A stretch of DNA of 64,000 bases, taken from assembly GCA_017881265.1 (NCBI GenBank), contig JADGRA010000023.1, positions 114,227 through 178,226 on the forward strand, written 5' to 3'. Both the position numbers and the translations under genes were made by a program. Each line of letters opens with the position of its first letter. The stretch's first letter is position 1. Under the pieces are notes generated by a model. The model ran no database searches. It had not been told where the DNA came from and saw only the letters and a list, made by a program, of their open reading frames with translations. This document shows, in pieces, positions 18,205 to 27,318 of this stretch. Source of the stretch: Myxococcaceae bacterium (GTDB lineage: Bacteria; Myxococcota; Myxococcia; Myxococcales; Myxococcaceae).

Positions 18205-18744
18205 TCAGTCGTCGCCGAGCATGTCCCGAAGCTTCATCACGGTGTTCCAGTTGCGCGTCGTGACTGCACCACGCAGCCGCAGCTTTCCGAGGACCGCTGC
18301 CAGCGCGCTCCGTCCCTGGCCGTTCGGATGCCACGTGTAGATCTCTCTGCCCGATACCTGGAACAGCTCCGGCTCGAAATCCGAGGCATGGAGCGGAGCA
18401 ACCTCTGACTTCGTCGGTGTGTTCGACAGGAACGTGACACACAGGTACGCGGGATTCGTGGCCACGGCCGCGAATGGGTTCGCTTCGACGATCGCGGTCA
18501 TCTGCGCGTGCGTGCGCAGCGTCGTGGCGATCGGGCGGCCCATCCTCCGTTCCAGCGCGCCCTCGATCGCCTTCGTGAGCTCGGCCGCCCGCAGTCTCGT
18601 GTCGAACACCGCGTTGCCGCTCTGTAGGTACGTCTGCACCTTAGTGCCGCCGACCTTCGTGAGCAGGGCGCGCAGCTCGGCCATCGGCAGACTGTTCTTC
18701 GTGCCCACGTTCACGCCGCGGAGCAGGAGGGCGTAGCGAATCAT
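18205..18744 (-). CDS. DUF1697-family protein
   Basis: Encodes 179 residues from ATG 18744, with AGGTGA upstream. The start YALLLRGVNVGTKNSLPMAE and the segment VQTYLQSGNAVFDT are the signature of DUF1697 proteins, followed by the typical SGREIYTWHPNGQGRS and TTRNWNTVMKL. The family is widespread in soil bacteria and its function is unknown. It follows the integrase remnant on the same strand, in a stretch of singleton genes. Confidence 0.92.
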   Translation of the reverse strand: MIRYALLLRGVNVGTKNSLPMAELRALLTKVGGTKVQTYLQSGNAVFDTRLRAAELTKAIEGALERRMGRPIATTLRTHAQMTAIVEANPFAAVATNPAYLCVTFLSNTPTKSEVAPLHASDFEPELFQVSGREIYTWHPNGQGRSALAAVLGKLRLRGAVTTRNWNTVMKLRDMLGDD

Positions 18745-18856
18745 CGCCTCATCACCTTGAACTCTTCCTGGGCTGCCCGTCACCGAGGCCCGCCGCAGTT
18801 TGACCTCGAAGAAAGGGTAGCGGCTAGGGGTCGGGAGGCGACACGGCCCGCCTTGG

Positions 18857-19075
18857 CTACGGTGCCTGCACAGCCTTCGCGGACGACCTGCGGAGTCGCC
18901 GCCCCTTCCGGGCCAAGTACACAGCCGGGTACACGGCCAATTCCAGCAGGGCCGACGTCACGACGACGCCGACCATGGGGGCCGCGATGCGCTTCATGAC
19001 GTCAGCACCCGTTCCGGCCGACCAGAGAATGGGGACCAGTCCGGCGAGGATGGTCACGAGCGCGCTTCGGCGAGC
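18857..19075 (-). pseudogene. C-terminal fragment of a heavy-metal RND efflux pump (CusA/CzcA type)
   Basis: About 70 residues match the end of HME-type RND transporters: ALVTILAGLVPILWS, GTGADVMKRIAAPMVG and TSALLELAVYPAVYL, then a basic tail. The coding similarity begins abruptly near 19075, and upstream of it the frame has unrelated sequence. A complete pump has over 1000 residues, so this is a deletion remnant and not a working gene. Confidence 0.75.
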
Positions 19076-19895
19076 AAATCGCCAAGACGCAGTGGAGCTG
19101 GAGTGACGGCGAAGACGGCAAGCGCGAGAAGTGACAGCACGGGCGAAAGACTCCTGCCCGCTGAGGTCCTTCAGCGGGCGCCGGAGGGTGAGGGAAGCAG
19201 GCCCAGTACCCACGCTGCGCCCCGCGGCTTCGGCGGAAGCCGGGACTACGGAGGTCACGCGCAGGGACTCAAGGGCCAGTACCGGGTGCCGCACCAAGCG
19301 AACCCTCGGTGCCAGACCTCAGATGAGGAGCTGCCGCAAGGAGAGGAAGACCGCGCTTCGCCTCAGAGGTCCGGCTGCGCTCCCCCATTCGGTGGCTGGC
19401 TCCTCAGGCACCAGTTGTGCGGGCGCGAGGGGTGGGTCGACATCGGTTGAAAGCGCTGCACGTTCCGGCGCATCGGCAACCAAGGGCGAGCGAAGCCTCT
19501 CCGAACTGGCTGGAGCGGCACCCTCGAGCACGTCGCAGCAGCTTCTCGAAGCGAGTATTGGCTCCGTCGCCACGGCGATTCATCCGGACAGCAGCACCTG
19601 ACGAGACGCTCGCCCAGGCCCCGACAAAGAAAAACCACTCTCTTGTGCGCTGGGGAAAATGCGGAGGCGAGCCCGACCACAGCGTAGCCAGAGGGCGGTG
19701 ACTGATGGTCATCCCGGAGCGTCGCCACACCTCCGCGCTGGCTCGGACCTATCTTCAGTTCTGCGCCGAGCGCGAACCGGCACTCCTGACGCCGTTGTGG
19801 AGAAGCGAGCGGGGCGGTCCCGCGGCCTCCTGACGCCCGGGCCTGCGCCTCATCCTGGAGGACGGCGCCGGGAGGAGAACTCCTTTCCGGCTAGT
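19076..19895. other. Gene-poor region
   Basis: About 820 bases with only short, mutually overlapping open frames that lack starts, ribosome sites or recognisable domains. A perfect 9-base hairpin (GCCCGCTGA / TCAGCGGGC, 6-base loop) lies at 19156-19179. The region sits between a pump remnant and small singleton genes and looks like decayed accessory DNA. Confidence 0.45.
19156..19179. repeat. Perfect inverted repeat (hairpin)
   Basis: Nine-base arms GCCCGCTGA and TCAGCGGGC with loop GGTCCT. No T-tract follows on the plus strand. It could be a terminator remnant or a structural element; no gene end is adjacent. Confidence 0.45.
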
Positions 19896-20267
19896 TCAGA
19901 GCTTCTCCCCTTCGAGCCGCGCACGCATTGCCTCTCCCAGCGCCAGCGCAGCGCTGAGGGGACGAACAAAAACGGTCAGGTGGGTGAGCAATCCGTCGGC
20001 GTCGACTTGGCCAAGGTCGATGCCCTGGACATCTCGACTTCCAATGCGGGCCTGAAAGACGAGGGCGGTCTGCCCGCTTCCCGAGAGCTCCGCCACGTAG
20101 CGGAAATCCTCGAAGACGGAGGCTGCGGCCCGAAGCAGCCTGCCGACTGCGTCCCGCCCGATGTACGGATGGAAGACAAGCGGGCTTTGAAAGACGACCT
20201 CGTCGGCCAAGCAGTCGACCATGCCGTCCACGTCCTTCGCTTCCACGGCTCTCCGAAAGCGCTCCAT
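19896..20267 (-). CDS. SnoaL/NTF2-like domain protein
   Basis: Encodes 123 residues from ATG 20267, with AGGTGAGG upstream. The start FRRAVEAKDVDGMVDCLADE and the segment FQSPLVFHPYIGRDAV are typical of the SnoaL-like NTF2 fold, a small cone-shaped alpha+beta barrel used by isomerases, hydrolases and ligand-binding proteins. Catalytic residues cannot be assigned, so the activity is open. Confidence 0.82.
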   Translation of the reverse strand: MERFRRAVEAKDVDGMVDCLADEVVFQSPLVFHPYIGRDAVGRLLRAAASVFEDFRYVAELSGSGQTALVFQARIGSRDVQGIDLGQVDADGLLTHLTVFVRPLSAALALGEAMRARLEGEKL

Positions 20268-20460
20268 GCCCTCACCTCATCGCTCCGGGGTTCCATCGTC
20301 AACCGTCTGGGCCCCTCCCGCGTCGGAGGACACGGCGAACGCCGTCGGGAGGGTTGAGGCCTCCTCAAGTTGCCGCTCGGCTTCACGCCATGGTAGCCCA
20401 ACCTCTGGCACTCACCACCGGGGGCTCGCCGGCAGGCCCCTTTCTTTGGCGGTTCGCCTC

Positions 20461-21057
20461 CTACGCGCCAACGACGTCGATGCGGAGCTGACCGAGAGCA
20501 GCGGCGTGCGTGCGCTCGAATGTCGGACGACGAATCACCATCGTGACGTCTCCGGGCTCGTCGGCGAACGTTCGTGCCTCCCTGCTGCCGTCCACCGTGT
20601 AGCCTAGCTTTTCGAAGACGCGTCGCGACGCGCCGTTCGTCGGAGCAATGGACGCGTACACGCGGTCGAGCGCGAGCGCCGTGAAGGCGCAGGCGTGCAC
20701 CATGAGCGCGAACTTCGTGCCGAGGCCTTTGCCCTGTTGGCCGGGCGCGCCAATCATGAACGCGAACTCGGCCGCCCCGTCGCGCATGCCGCGCAGGTCC
20801 GCATCCCCGACCAAACTGTCCTGGAGGTAAAGCAAGAAGGTCCGCCCGCCCTCGGCGCGCATCGAGGCGTAGTGCGCGATGACGTCGGTCTTGGTGAACG
20901 GTTCGAAGTGGCCCATGTGTCGGGCGTTCTCAGGGTCGTTGTAACCGGCCGCGAGTTCACCGGCGTGCGCAGCAACGTCGGTGAGCGCTGGCTCCATCGC
21001 CACCAACTCGCCCACGTCGGCTGTCCACCTGATGCGGAACCCGGGAGTGACCGCCAC
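20461..21057 (-). CDS. GNAT-family N-acetyltransferase (RimJ/RimL-like)
   Basis: Encodes 198 residues from GTG 21057 (a TTG at 21066 is also possible). The acetyl-CoA pyrophosphate loop is visible as PGQQGKGLGTKFA, preceded by the beta-strand AAEFAFMIG and followed by VYASIAPTNGASRRVFEKLG, the usual C-terminal GNAT segment. The substrate is unknown; such enzymes acetylate protein N-termini or small amines. It is transcribed divergently from the large M28 peptidase, 29 bases apart, so their promoters overlap. Confidence 0.85.
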   Translation of the reverse strand: MAVTPGFRIRWTADVGELVAMEPALTDVAAHAGELAAGYNDPENARHMGHFEPFTKTDVIAHYASMRAEGGRTFLLYLQDSLVGDADLRGMRDGAAEFAFMIGAPGQQGKGLGTKFALMVHACAFTALALDRVYASIAPTNGASRRVFEKLGYTVDGSREARTFADEPGDVTMVIRRPTFERTHAAALGQLRIDVVGA

Positions 21058-21086
21058 GCGGCCCAAGCCTAGCGTAGACTTTGGTC

Positions 21087-23903
21087 ATGGGCGACGCTTG
21101 GGAGCAGATCGAGGCCGAAGCGCGAGGTGCTTTCCACGGGGCTGGGCGCTTCCCGCTGCGTGCCTATTCGGAGTTCATGCCCTCCCCGTACGTAGGCATC
21201 AAGCCCTACGCGCCGAGCCGTACGGGGGCGCCGACGACCTTCTCGGTGAGCGACGGTGATGGCCTCGACGTTGATGAGTACGAGCAAGCGCATGACATAG
21301 AGCCGGGGCTAGACCGCATCGCCGAGCACGTGCTCTCCAAGCTTGGGCGGCTCCTCGCGGGACAGCCGCAAGCGCTGTCGCACACGCTGCTCGACGGTAA
21401 CCCGGCTTGGCCCACGGAGCTTGCCGAGGCCTCGCACGCGGGCAGACTCGCGCACGATCCGCTCGTCGTCATCTGCCCACTCGCATTGTCGCGGACCCAG
21501 GATGACAAGGGCAACGACAGGTGGACCCTATTCGGAGCGAGTCACGAAGCGCCGGCGGCGCCCTTCTGGCACGGCATCGACGAGGCGCGCATCAGCGGCC
21601 TAGTCAGCTGGGCGAAGCTCGACGAGGCGTGGCGAATCCTGCCCGGGGCGGACGACGTGCCTGCGGCGCTCGATGGGCGTCTCCTCCGGGGCCCGTCGCT
21701 GGCCGGGGTGCGTACGCTCGTGACGTTCGAGCCATTCTCCCGCCTACCCCCCAACGTTCGCGCCGCCTATCTGACGGGACAGCTGACCCTCGTGCCTTCG
21801 CCGGCGACCCTCGTGTTCTTCGAGCATCCTCGCTACCGGGAACTCGCTCGAAAGTTGCCCCGAGCCATGCAGATTCCGCTTCTCCACTTGTTCCCGCGTG
21901 TGGAGGCGAGCTGCGCTATTCGCATCCCCCAGTCGGGCTGGCTCGACGAGTCCGACCCGGTGACCGGCAAGGCTCCACACGGGCATCGGGTTGTGTCTCA
22001 CCTCACCCGGACGCATCGCTGGCAGCGTGTTGCCCGCGATGTGGGCATCCATGGCGATGGGATGTACACCGACAAGGTCTCCGTCGCCTTGTTCTCGACG
22101 GAGCCTGATGCAGTCGGTCTGTACGACAAGCCAATCGCCCGCAACGCGCAAATCTGGACCGAAGAGTACGAGCTCCTTCTCGACGGGCCCCGGGCGGATG
22201 GCGAGGCAATCAGACGGGCGGCGGGGGTGGTGGACGCCGGCGGTTGCTTCGGCTACCGCATGTACTATCCACCGATGCGGGCAGGCACGCGCGAGCTCTT
22301 CTGGCACCTGCCCCTCGTTGCGCGGGCCGGCGCCGGGCGCTTCGCTGAGGGGCCACTTGGCTACGTGACCGCTGAAGCGCATGGGAAGGCGCCGCTGCGA
22401 CTGACGCCGCGTCTGCTCGCTCGCCCGGCACACCGCGTTGCGGCGCGGCTCTTCGAGCGCGATTCGGACCGCGTGCGCCACACGACGAGCCACAACGTCC
22501 GCAAGCTTCTCGAGGCGGGCGAGCTGCTGGGCGAGCCGGTCCCTCGCTCCCTGGCGCGCGCGCTGGTTCATGTCGCCAAGGACATCTCGGTCGACGAATG
22601 GATTGCGCGTCTCGCTTCGGACGCCGCAGACCGCGAATCAGCGGCCCAACTCGAGGCGACGCTGCGAGCTGGCCTCGCGCCTGACGTGGAGCCAGGTCCG
22701 GCGCTCGTTCTCGAAGCCCTCGGCACGCGTTCGTTTGAGGAAGAAGTCTGGAAAACCATTGCTCTGCTCGCGCACGGTGAGTTTCGCCAGAAGAATGGCG
22801 CGGACGGGATTCGCGTCAATCAGGGCAAGACTGGCGGGGTGGCCGCAGAGCGCGCGGGTGTGCACTGGCACGAGCGGCGCGATCTCGAGGCGCTCGGCGA
22901 CTACCTTCACGCGCGCTACCGAGACCTCATCGCGAAGCACGAGATGGTCGGGCTCGCCGAGGTCGTGGACCATGTCTTCCGCTGGGAGACCGATTTCGCG
23001 TTTACGTGGATGGACGGCTGGGCGAAGAACCAGAAAGGGCCGAGCGAGCGCAATATTGTGCTCATGATTCCGGGCGCCAACCGCTCCGAGGCAGTGGTCA
23101 TGGGAGACCATTACGACACGGCCTACATGGAGGACGTCTTCTACGCCGACAGCGGTGGCGACTCCCTACGAGCGCCCGCCTGCGGAGCCGACGACAATCA
23201 CTCGGCGACGACGGCGCTCTTGCTTGCCGCGGACCAACTGCTTCGGCTCTCGCGGGGTGGCCAGCTTGCGCGCGACGTCTGGCTTATTCATTTGACCGGC
23301 GAGGAGTTCCCCACGGACTGCCTGGGTGCACGCGCCCTCGGGCAGGCGCTCGTCGAGAAGCAGCTTCTCTTCGCCGCCGAGGATGGAAGCGCCCGCGACG
23401 TCTCTTCCGTCCGCGTCGTCGGCGTCTTCGTGTTGGACATGATTGGCCACAATGCCGACCGCGACCGGGATGTGTTTCAGATTGCCCCCGGGGAGGGGGC
23501 CGGTTCCGCCCGACTCGCGCTTCGGGCGCATCGCGCCAACCTGCGCTGGAATCGATTTGCCAAGGCGTCGAACCGTGTTCCTGATCGCGCCCACGCCGGG
23601 CGTGCGCAGCGCGTGAAAGACGTTCCGCCCTACCCGCCGCCTCCGCAGTTCGCACACCTTTCGCTACGTGGCGAGGTACGCGTCGAGTGGGAACCGCGCT
23701 CGGCGCTCTTCAACACGGACGGTCAAATCTTCTCGGACCTGGGAATTCCCGTCGTCCTCTTCATGGAGAATTACGACATCAGCCGCAAGGGCTATCACGA
23801 TACGCATGACACGATCGCGAACATCGATCTCGACTACTGCGCAGCCCTGACCGCGATCGCGATTGAGACCGTCGCCGACGCGGCATTGGCACCCGAACTC
23901 TGA
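21087..23903 (+). CDS. Very large M28-family metallopeptidase-like protein with unknown N-terminal domain
   Basis: Encodes 938 residues from ATG 21087. The last third carries the M28 zinc peptidase motifs: VMGDHYDTAY (His about 674), GADDNHSATTALL (about 701), LTGEEFPTDC (about 736), LDMIGHN (about 786) and GYHDTHDTIANID (about 901). The first 500 or more residues have no domain I recognise and contain many Trp, His and Arg residues. No signal peptide is seen, so it is probably cytoplasmic. Usual M28 enzymes are 300-550 residues long. Its end overlaps the convergent monooxygenase frame by 70 bases. Confidence 0.82.
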   Translation: MGDAWEQIEAEARGAFHGAGRFPLRAYSEFMPSPYVGIKPYAPSRTGAPTTFSVSDGDGLDVDEYEQAHDIEPGLDRIAEHVLSKLGRLLAGQPQALSHTLLDGNPAWPTELAEASHAGRLAHDPLVVICPLALSRTQDDKGNDRWTLFGASHEAPAAPFWHGIDEARISGLVSWAKLDEAWRILPGADDVPAALDGRLLRGPSLAGVRTLVTFEPFSRLPPNVRAAYLTGQLTLVPSPATLVFFEHPRYRELARKLPRAMQIPLLHLFPRVEASCAIRIPQSGWLDESDPVTGKAPHGHRVVSHLTRTHRWQRVARDVGIHGDGMYTDKVSVALFSTEPDAVGLYDKPIARNAQIWTEEYELLLDGPRADGEAIRRAAGVVDAGGCFGYRMYYPPMRAGTRELFWHLPLVARAGAGRFAEGPLGYVTAEAHGKAPLRLTPRLLARPAHRVAARLFERDSDRVRHTTSHNVRKLLEAGELLGEPVPRSLARALVHVAKDISVDEWIARLASDAADRESAAQLEATLRAGLAPDVEPGPALVLEALGTRSFEEEVWKTIALLAHGEFRQKNGADGIRVNQGKTGGVAAERAGVHWHERRDLEALGDYLHARYRDLIAKHEMVGLAEVVDHVFRWETDFAFTWMDGWAKNQKGPSERNIVLMIPGANRSEAVVMGDHYDTAYMEDVFYADSGGDSLRAPACGADDNHSATTALLLAADQLLRLSRGGQLARDVWLIHLTGEEFPTDCLGARALGQALVEKQLLFAAEDGSARDVSSVRVVGVFVLDMIGHNADRDRDVFQIAPGEGAGSARLALRAHRANLRWNRFAKASNRVPDRAHAGRAQRVKDVPPYPPPPQFAHLSLRGEVRVEWEPRSALFNTDGQIFSDLGIPVVLFMENYDISRKGYHDTHDTIANIDLDYCAALTAIAIETVADAALAPEL

Positions 23904-24313
23904 GAGAGGCCCTCCTTCTGGAGGAGTGCCTCCGTGCGCCTCGAACCGCAGAGAGTCACTGCAGGCACGAGGATGGGTCGGCCCGCCCTGGCGGCCCCGG
24001 CCAGTCGGCGGTCCCGGACGCTGTGGTGCGCTGAACGGGCGTCGAAGCGTGCGAGGAGCGCCCTCGCTGCAGGAGGGACGACCGCCACTTCGTAGTCCGG
24101 GCCAGCGAACGTGCGTACTGCGCCAAGCGATTCGAACCACATGATGGTCACGAATTCGACCTCACTCCCGCTGTCACGCCGAAGGAGGTCAGTGCCCTGA
24201 AAGCCAGCAATCCGGCGGGCCCGGATGCGTTCGAAAATCTCCGAGCGCAGCAGTTGCTCAGAGGAAGCCGCATTCTGCGGCGTCGTCCAGCCGTGCGAAA
24301 TCCGACTGACCAT
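23834..24313 (-). CDS. Antibiotic-biosynthesis-monooxygenase (ABM)-like protein with abnormal C-terminal extension
   Basis: Encodes 159 residues from ATG 24313. The first about 100 (MVSRISHGWTTPQNA, ERIRARRIAGFQGTDLLRR, EVEFVTIMWFESLGAV, FAGPDYEVAVVPPAARALL) match the dimeric alpha+beta barrel ABM-like family, normally about 100-110 residues long. The last about 55 residues are unlike the family and run into the 3' end of the convergent peptidase gene. A lost stop or a late frameshift is likely. The function may be haem or quinol oxidation or only a structural role. Confidence 0.72.
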   Translation of the reverse strand: MVSRISHGWTTPQNAASSEQLLRSEIFERIRARRIAGFQGTDLLRRDSGSEVEFVTIMWFESLGAVRTFAGPDYEVAVVPPAARALLARFDARSAHHSVRDRRLAGAARAGRPILVPAVTLCGSRRTEALLQKEGLSQSSGANAASATVSIAIAVRAAQ

Positions 24314-24460
24314 TCTGGCATCGTCCCCGTTTGGCTTTCCCCAGCCCGGCGCTTGAATAACCCTGTTTTTGTAAATGGGCTGGTAGCGAAACGGGAAGGC
24401 GCCGCTTCGTGGAGCGGAAGCCCAGAATGGCTTCACGAGTTGAGACAGTTGCTCGCGGTC

Positions 24461-25468
24461 CTAGCGAGGCCACAGTTCACCACGCACGCCGAGGAGCAGT
24501 GTGGTGTCGGAACCCCGGCCAGGACTGAAGACGTTCTCGGCCGCTCCCACCTCGAGCCGCAGACTGCGAGACAGTTGAGCCGTCAAACCCAGAAGCAGGT
24601 AGTAGCTGTCCTGCCCGACCCGCGGCAGGTCGAGGGGTGCCCGGTGAATGGCCCCCTGGACTTGCAGGGCGATGCCCGCTCCCAGTTCGACGGCGACACC
24701 GACCTGGATTGCTCCGTAGACCCTCGTCGGAATCCCGACCAACGCCGTGGAAGACGTCGGGACAGCGAGGTCGAGCGCCAAGCGCAGCCCAACCCGACCG
24801 AGCGTCCAGCCGACGAGGAGTGCACCTCCGAACTCCGTCTCGCCGTCGCCGTAGGTTGGACCGCCAGTTGGCAGCTTCAGGGCAAGGCTCAGCGCCACCG
24901 CAGGCCAGGGACCGTCCTGGACCAGCACCTGGCCCTTCAGCGTCAGCGTTGTGTCGCCGAGTCCGACCCCCGGAGTCGTACGCTCGATTGTCCGGCCATC
25001 GGGTAGGGTGATTTGGAAGACTGTCAGGTTCCGAGGGCGCTCGAACCGCGTCGGGTTTTCTTGCCCGAGCAAACTTTCGACAAACTCGACCGGCGAATCG
25101 AGAAATCCGCCGTACTGCAGGACCACCGGCAAAGTCAGACCAAACTCGAAACGGTCGCCGAGGCCTTGGCGAACCCCCAGCAGCAAGGTTCCGGTCTCCT
25201 CGTCGAACGTATAGCTCACGCGTCCAGAAACGTTTCCGGACAGATTGACGTTTGCGTACAGCAGCCGAGCGCTGAGTTCGAGAACCCTGGGCCCGATGAC
25301 TTCCGGAGCCTCAAACGGCTGCTGCAGAAACAGCCGGTTCGGGGGCGCTGGGTCCTGCCAGGGGAGGGGAGAAGCGACCTTGCAGGTTTGCTCTTCCGCA
25401 ACGGCTGGGTGACTTCCCAGGCAGAGGACCAGGACGGTTAGGACAATCCGTCGGTGGGGCTTTCGCAT
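24461..25468 (-). CDS. DUF3187-family outer membrane protein
   Basis: Encodes 335 residues from ATG 25468 (MRKPHRRIVL). It has a signal peptide ending AVAEE and then PPNRLFLQQPFEAPEV, the start of the DUF3187 domain. Repeated beta-strands (RFEFGLTLPVVLQYGG, PAVALSLALKLPTG, VGLRLALDLAVP) and a final strand LLLGVRGELWPR indicate an outer-membrane barrel. The family has no known function. It is monocistronic, followed on the same strand by the ABM-like gene 147 bases later. Confidence 0.82.
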   Translation of the reverse strand: MRKPHRRIVLTVLVLCLGSHPAVAEEQTCKVASPLPWQDPAPPNRLFLQQPFEAPEVIGPRVLELSARLLYANVNLSGNVSGRVSYTFDEETGTLLLGVRQGLGDRFEFGLTLPVVLQYGGFLDSPVEFVESLLGQENPTRFERPRNLTVFQITLPDGRTIERTTPGVGLGDTTLTLKGQVLVQDGPWPAVALSLALKLPTGGPTYGDGETEFGGALLVGWTLGRVGLRLALDLAVPTSSTALVGIPTRVYGAIQVGVAVELGAGIALQVQGAIHRAPLDLPRVGQDSYYLLLGLTAQLSRSLRLEVGAAENVFSPGRGSDTTLLLGVRGELWPR

Positions 25469-26242
25469 CCGGGCAGTCAGCGACAGGTTCTCCCGAAAGG
25501 GATTTCGGCTGGTCTGACGACGCCGCGCTCGCATGTGAGTAGGCCCGACCCGAAGATGTTGGTCAAGGGCAGCGTGACGCAGACTGAACCTAAGGGCGCG
25601 GGTGAAACCGAGCCGGTTCCTTTGACCCTGACCATGTTCCCACTGGAAGAGCTCCTCGGTCGCATCTTGCAATTTGTCTTCCGAACCGACCGCTCCAATC
25701 GGCCAGACCTCCGCGACGTCCATGGCTCCAGCCCAGTGGTGCGGGCCCGGTTGGCGCGGCAGCTCCCCTTGCCCTCGACCGACCTGGGTGGACTTTGGAT
25801 TGTTAGGGTTTTCTTTAGAGCGGCTTGCCTTGCTTGCGCCAAAGCTCGCGAGCGAGCCCCCCCTTGCCGTTGTTGGGGCGAGAGACAACGGATAGCGCGA
25901 ATAACAATTCCTGACCGTGCCCGAGTCTGCCGCGCTAAGATGGCGTCAACCGAAAGACGCTCTGGGCGTGGACCGTGGCGGGGACCTTCACTGCGGGAGC
26001 CTTTCGGACCCCCCTCAGCCTTCGTTCGCCGCCCAGCGCTGCTGAAGTGGCTGGAGGAGACCGCGGGTGGTGAAGTAACGTCGAACCCGTGAACGAGATC
26101 GCAGCCTTGACCTATAAGAAGGCGAACCCCTCCGAGACTTTCAACCCGGTGGCGCTCGCATTCCCAGAAGCCCGTCGGTGCTCCACGACGTTCGGGGTCG
26201 TTGGGGCACCTCAGACGTCCAGCAAAGTCCTGAAATTGCTTC
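25469..26242. other. Gene-poor region before tRNA-Arg(TCG)
   Basis: About 775 bases without a supported gene. Open frames on both strands lack ribosome sites and family features. Around 25795-25915 there is an AT-richer patch with several C and G runs. The last bases probably contain the tRNA promoter, but no clear boxes are visible. Confidence 0.4.
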
Positions 26243-26316
26243 GCGCCCGTAGCTCAATCGGATAGAGCGTCGGACTTCGAATCCGAAGGTCGGGGGTTCG
26301 ATTCCCTCCGGGCGCG
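26243..26316 (+). tRNA. tRNA-Arg (anticodon TCG)
   Basis: The acceptor GCGCCCG pairs with CGGGCGC, the anticodon loop CTTCGAA gives TCG, and the T-arm is GGGGG-TTCGATT-CCCTC (one G-T pair). The discriminator is G and CCA is not encoded. No integrase lies next to it. Confidence 0.95.
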
Positions 26317-26537
26317 CTCATAACTCGAAGACGGTCCGTTGCCTTCGAGGGCCTGGCTGAGCCCAACGCCGTCAGGTCGGCGACATTCGAAAAGTTGCAA
26401 AGAGCCCGAGTTGGTTGCGGAGTCTCGGGAGTTCCCGGCGCGGAGCAAAGGAATTCGAAAGTGCGAGGACTCGGCCCCCGGAGCTCGTTGCCGTGCTGAA
26501 CAGGGACTCAGGCAGCAAGACTCCCAGGAGAGGTCAC

Positions 26538-26855
26538 TTACTTCCGGAGCAACGCGTAAATCGTTGGCCCACTGGCCTTGTGCGTCTTCGCCAGTTCGGC
26601 AACGGTGGTTCCGCTGGCACGCGCCTTCTTAATCTCGGCAATCATTTCTGCCGTGAAACGGCTCTTGCGGCCGCGCTTCTTGCCGGTGGAAGACGAAGCC
26701 TTCTTTCCTGAACCACGTGGACGACCTGGGCCGCGCTTCGTCTTGTAGGAAACACCTCCAGCAGAGCCTGCCAGTCGGCGCTCCAACTTGATGTTGCTCT
26801 CGATCAGCGCTTCCATCTGGTGGAGCAGGTCCTTCAATAGTTCAAGAACTGTCAT
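26538..26855 (-). CDS. Small DNA-binding protein: N-terminal helix, AT-hook, helix-turn-helix
   Basis: Encodes 105 residues from ATG 26855, with AAGGAGAACC directly upstream. Residues 1-30 (LELLKDLLHQMEALIES) form an amphipathic, probably oligomerising helix. Residues 41-52 (RGPGRPRGSGKK) are an AT-hook with the GRP core, followed by a second basic patch KKRGRKSR. Residues 66-105 (FTAEMIAEIKKARASG, TTVAELAKTHKASGPTIYAL) form a resolvase/Hin-type helix-turn-helix. It resembles a compact nucleoid or xenogene-silencing type protein, but no homologous function is known to me. Confidence 0.75.
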   Translation of the reverse strand: MTVLELLKDLLHQMEALIESNIKLERRLAGSAGGVSYKTKRGPGRPRGSGKKASSSTGKKRGRKSRFTAEMIAEIKKARASGTTVAELAKTHKASGPTIYALLRK

Positions 26856-27318
26856 GGTTCTCCTTCGAGGTCGAACGTCCTAATAGCAGGTTGGGCCCAA
26901 GGAATGCGAGAAAATGAAAGCCTGGTTTCGCATTGAATGGGCGGCTTCCACCAAACGGCACTAAGCCACATTCCCCGGATTTTCTTGAGACGTCGGCGCG
27001 TCCTCTCGACGCCCATGTTGCCCGCGCTGTCGTCGGTGTCTCGGCCCGAGAGCGAAAGGCCTCGGGCATGGGTTCGGCACGAGACCGCGCACCGGCGAGC
27101 AGTTGGTCTGCTGGCCCAGGGCCTTCTGCTGGTTGCGCACGAGTCAGCAACTTCCTGGGAGCGTTGATGCGGGGCGAGCCGTCTTGTCCAGCAAGCCGCA
27201 GCCCCCGGTCTCGCCGATGCACGCATCGCGTTGTCTGGGAGGACGTGTCGCTCGATTGAAATCAACTGCGCGCCCTGCCTAGGGTCTTTCCCTAGTCAAT
27301 CCAACGAGGACCTCTGCC
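26856..27318. other. Intergenic region upstream of the molybdenum hydroxylase operon
   Basis: These 463 bases lie between divergent genes. Short open frames on both strands lack supporting features. It should contain promoters for the AT-hook protein (minus) and for the hydroxylase operon (plus); exact sites were not identified. Confidence 0.4.

Noticed and set aside
26243..26316. tRNA-Arg(TCG) as the right boundary of an integrated element
   Set aside because: No integrase or repeat of the tRNA 3' end is adjacent, so it is not supported.
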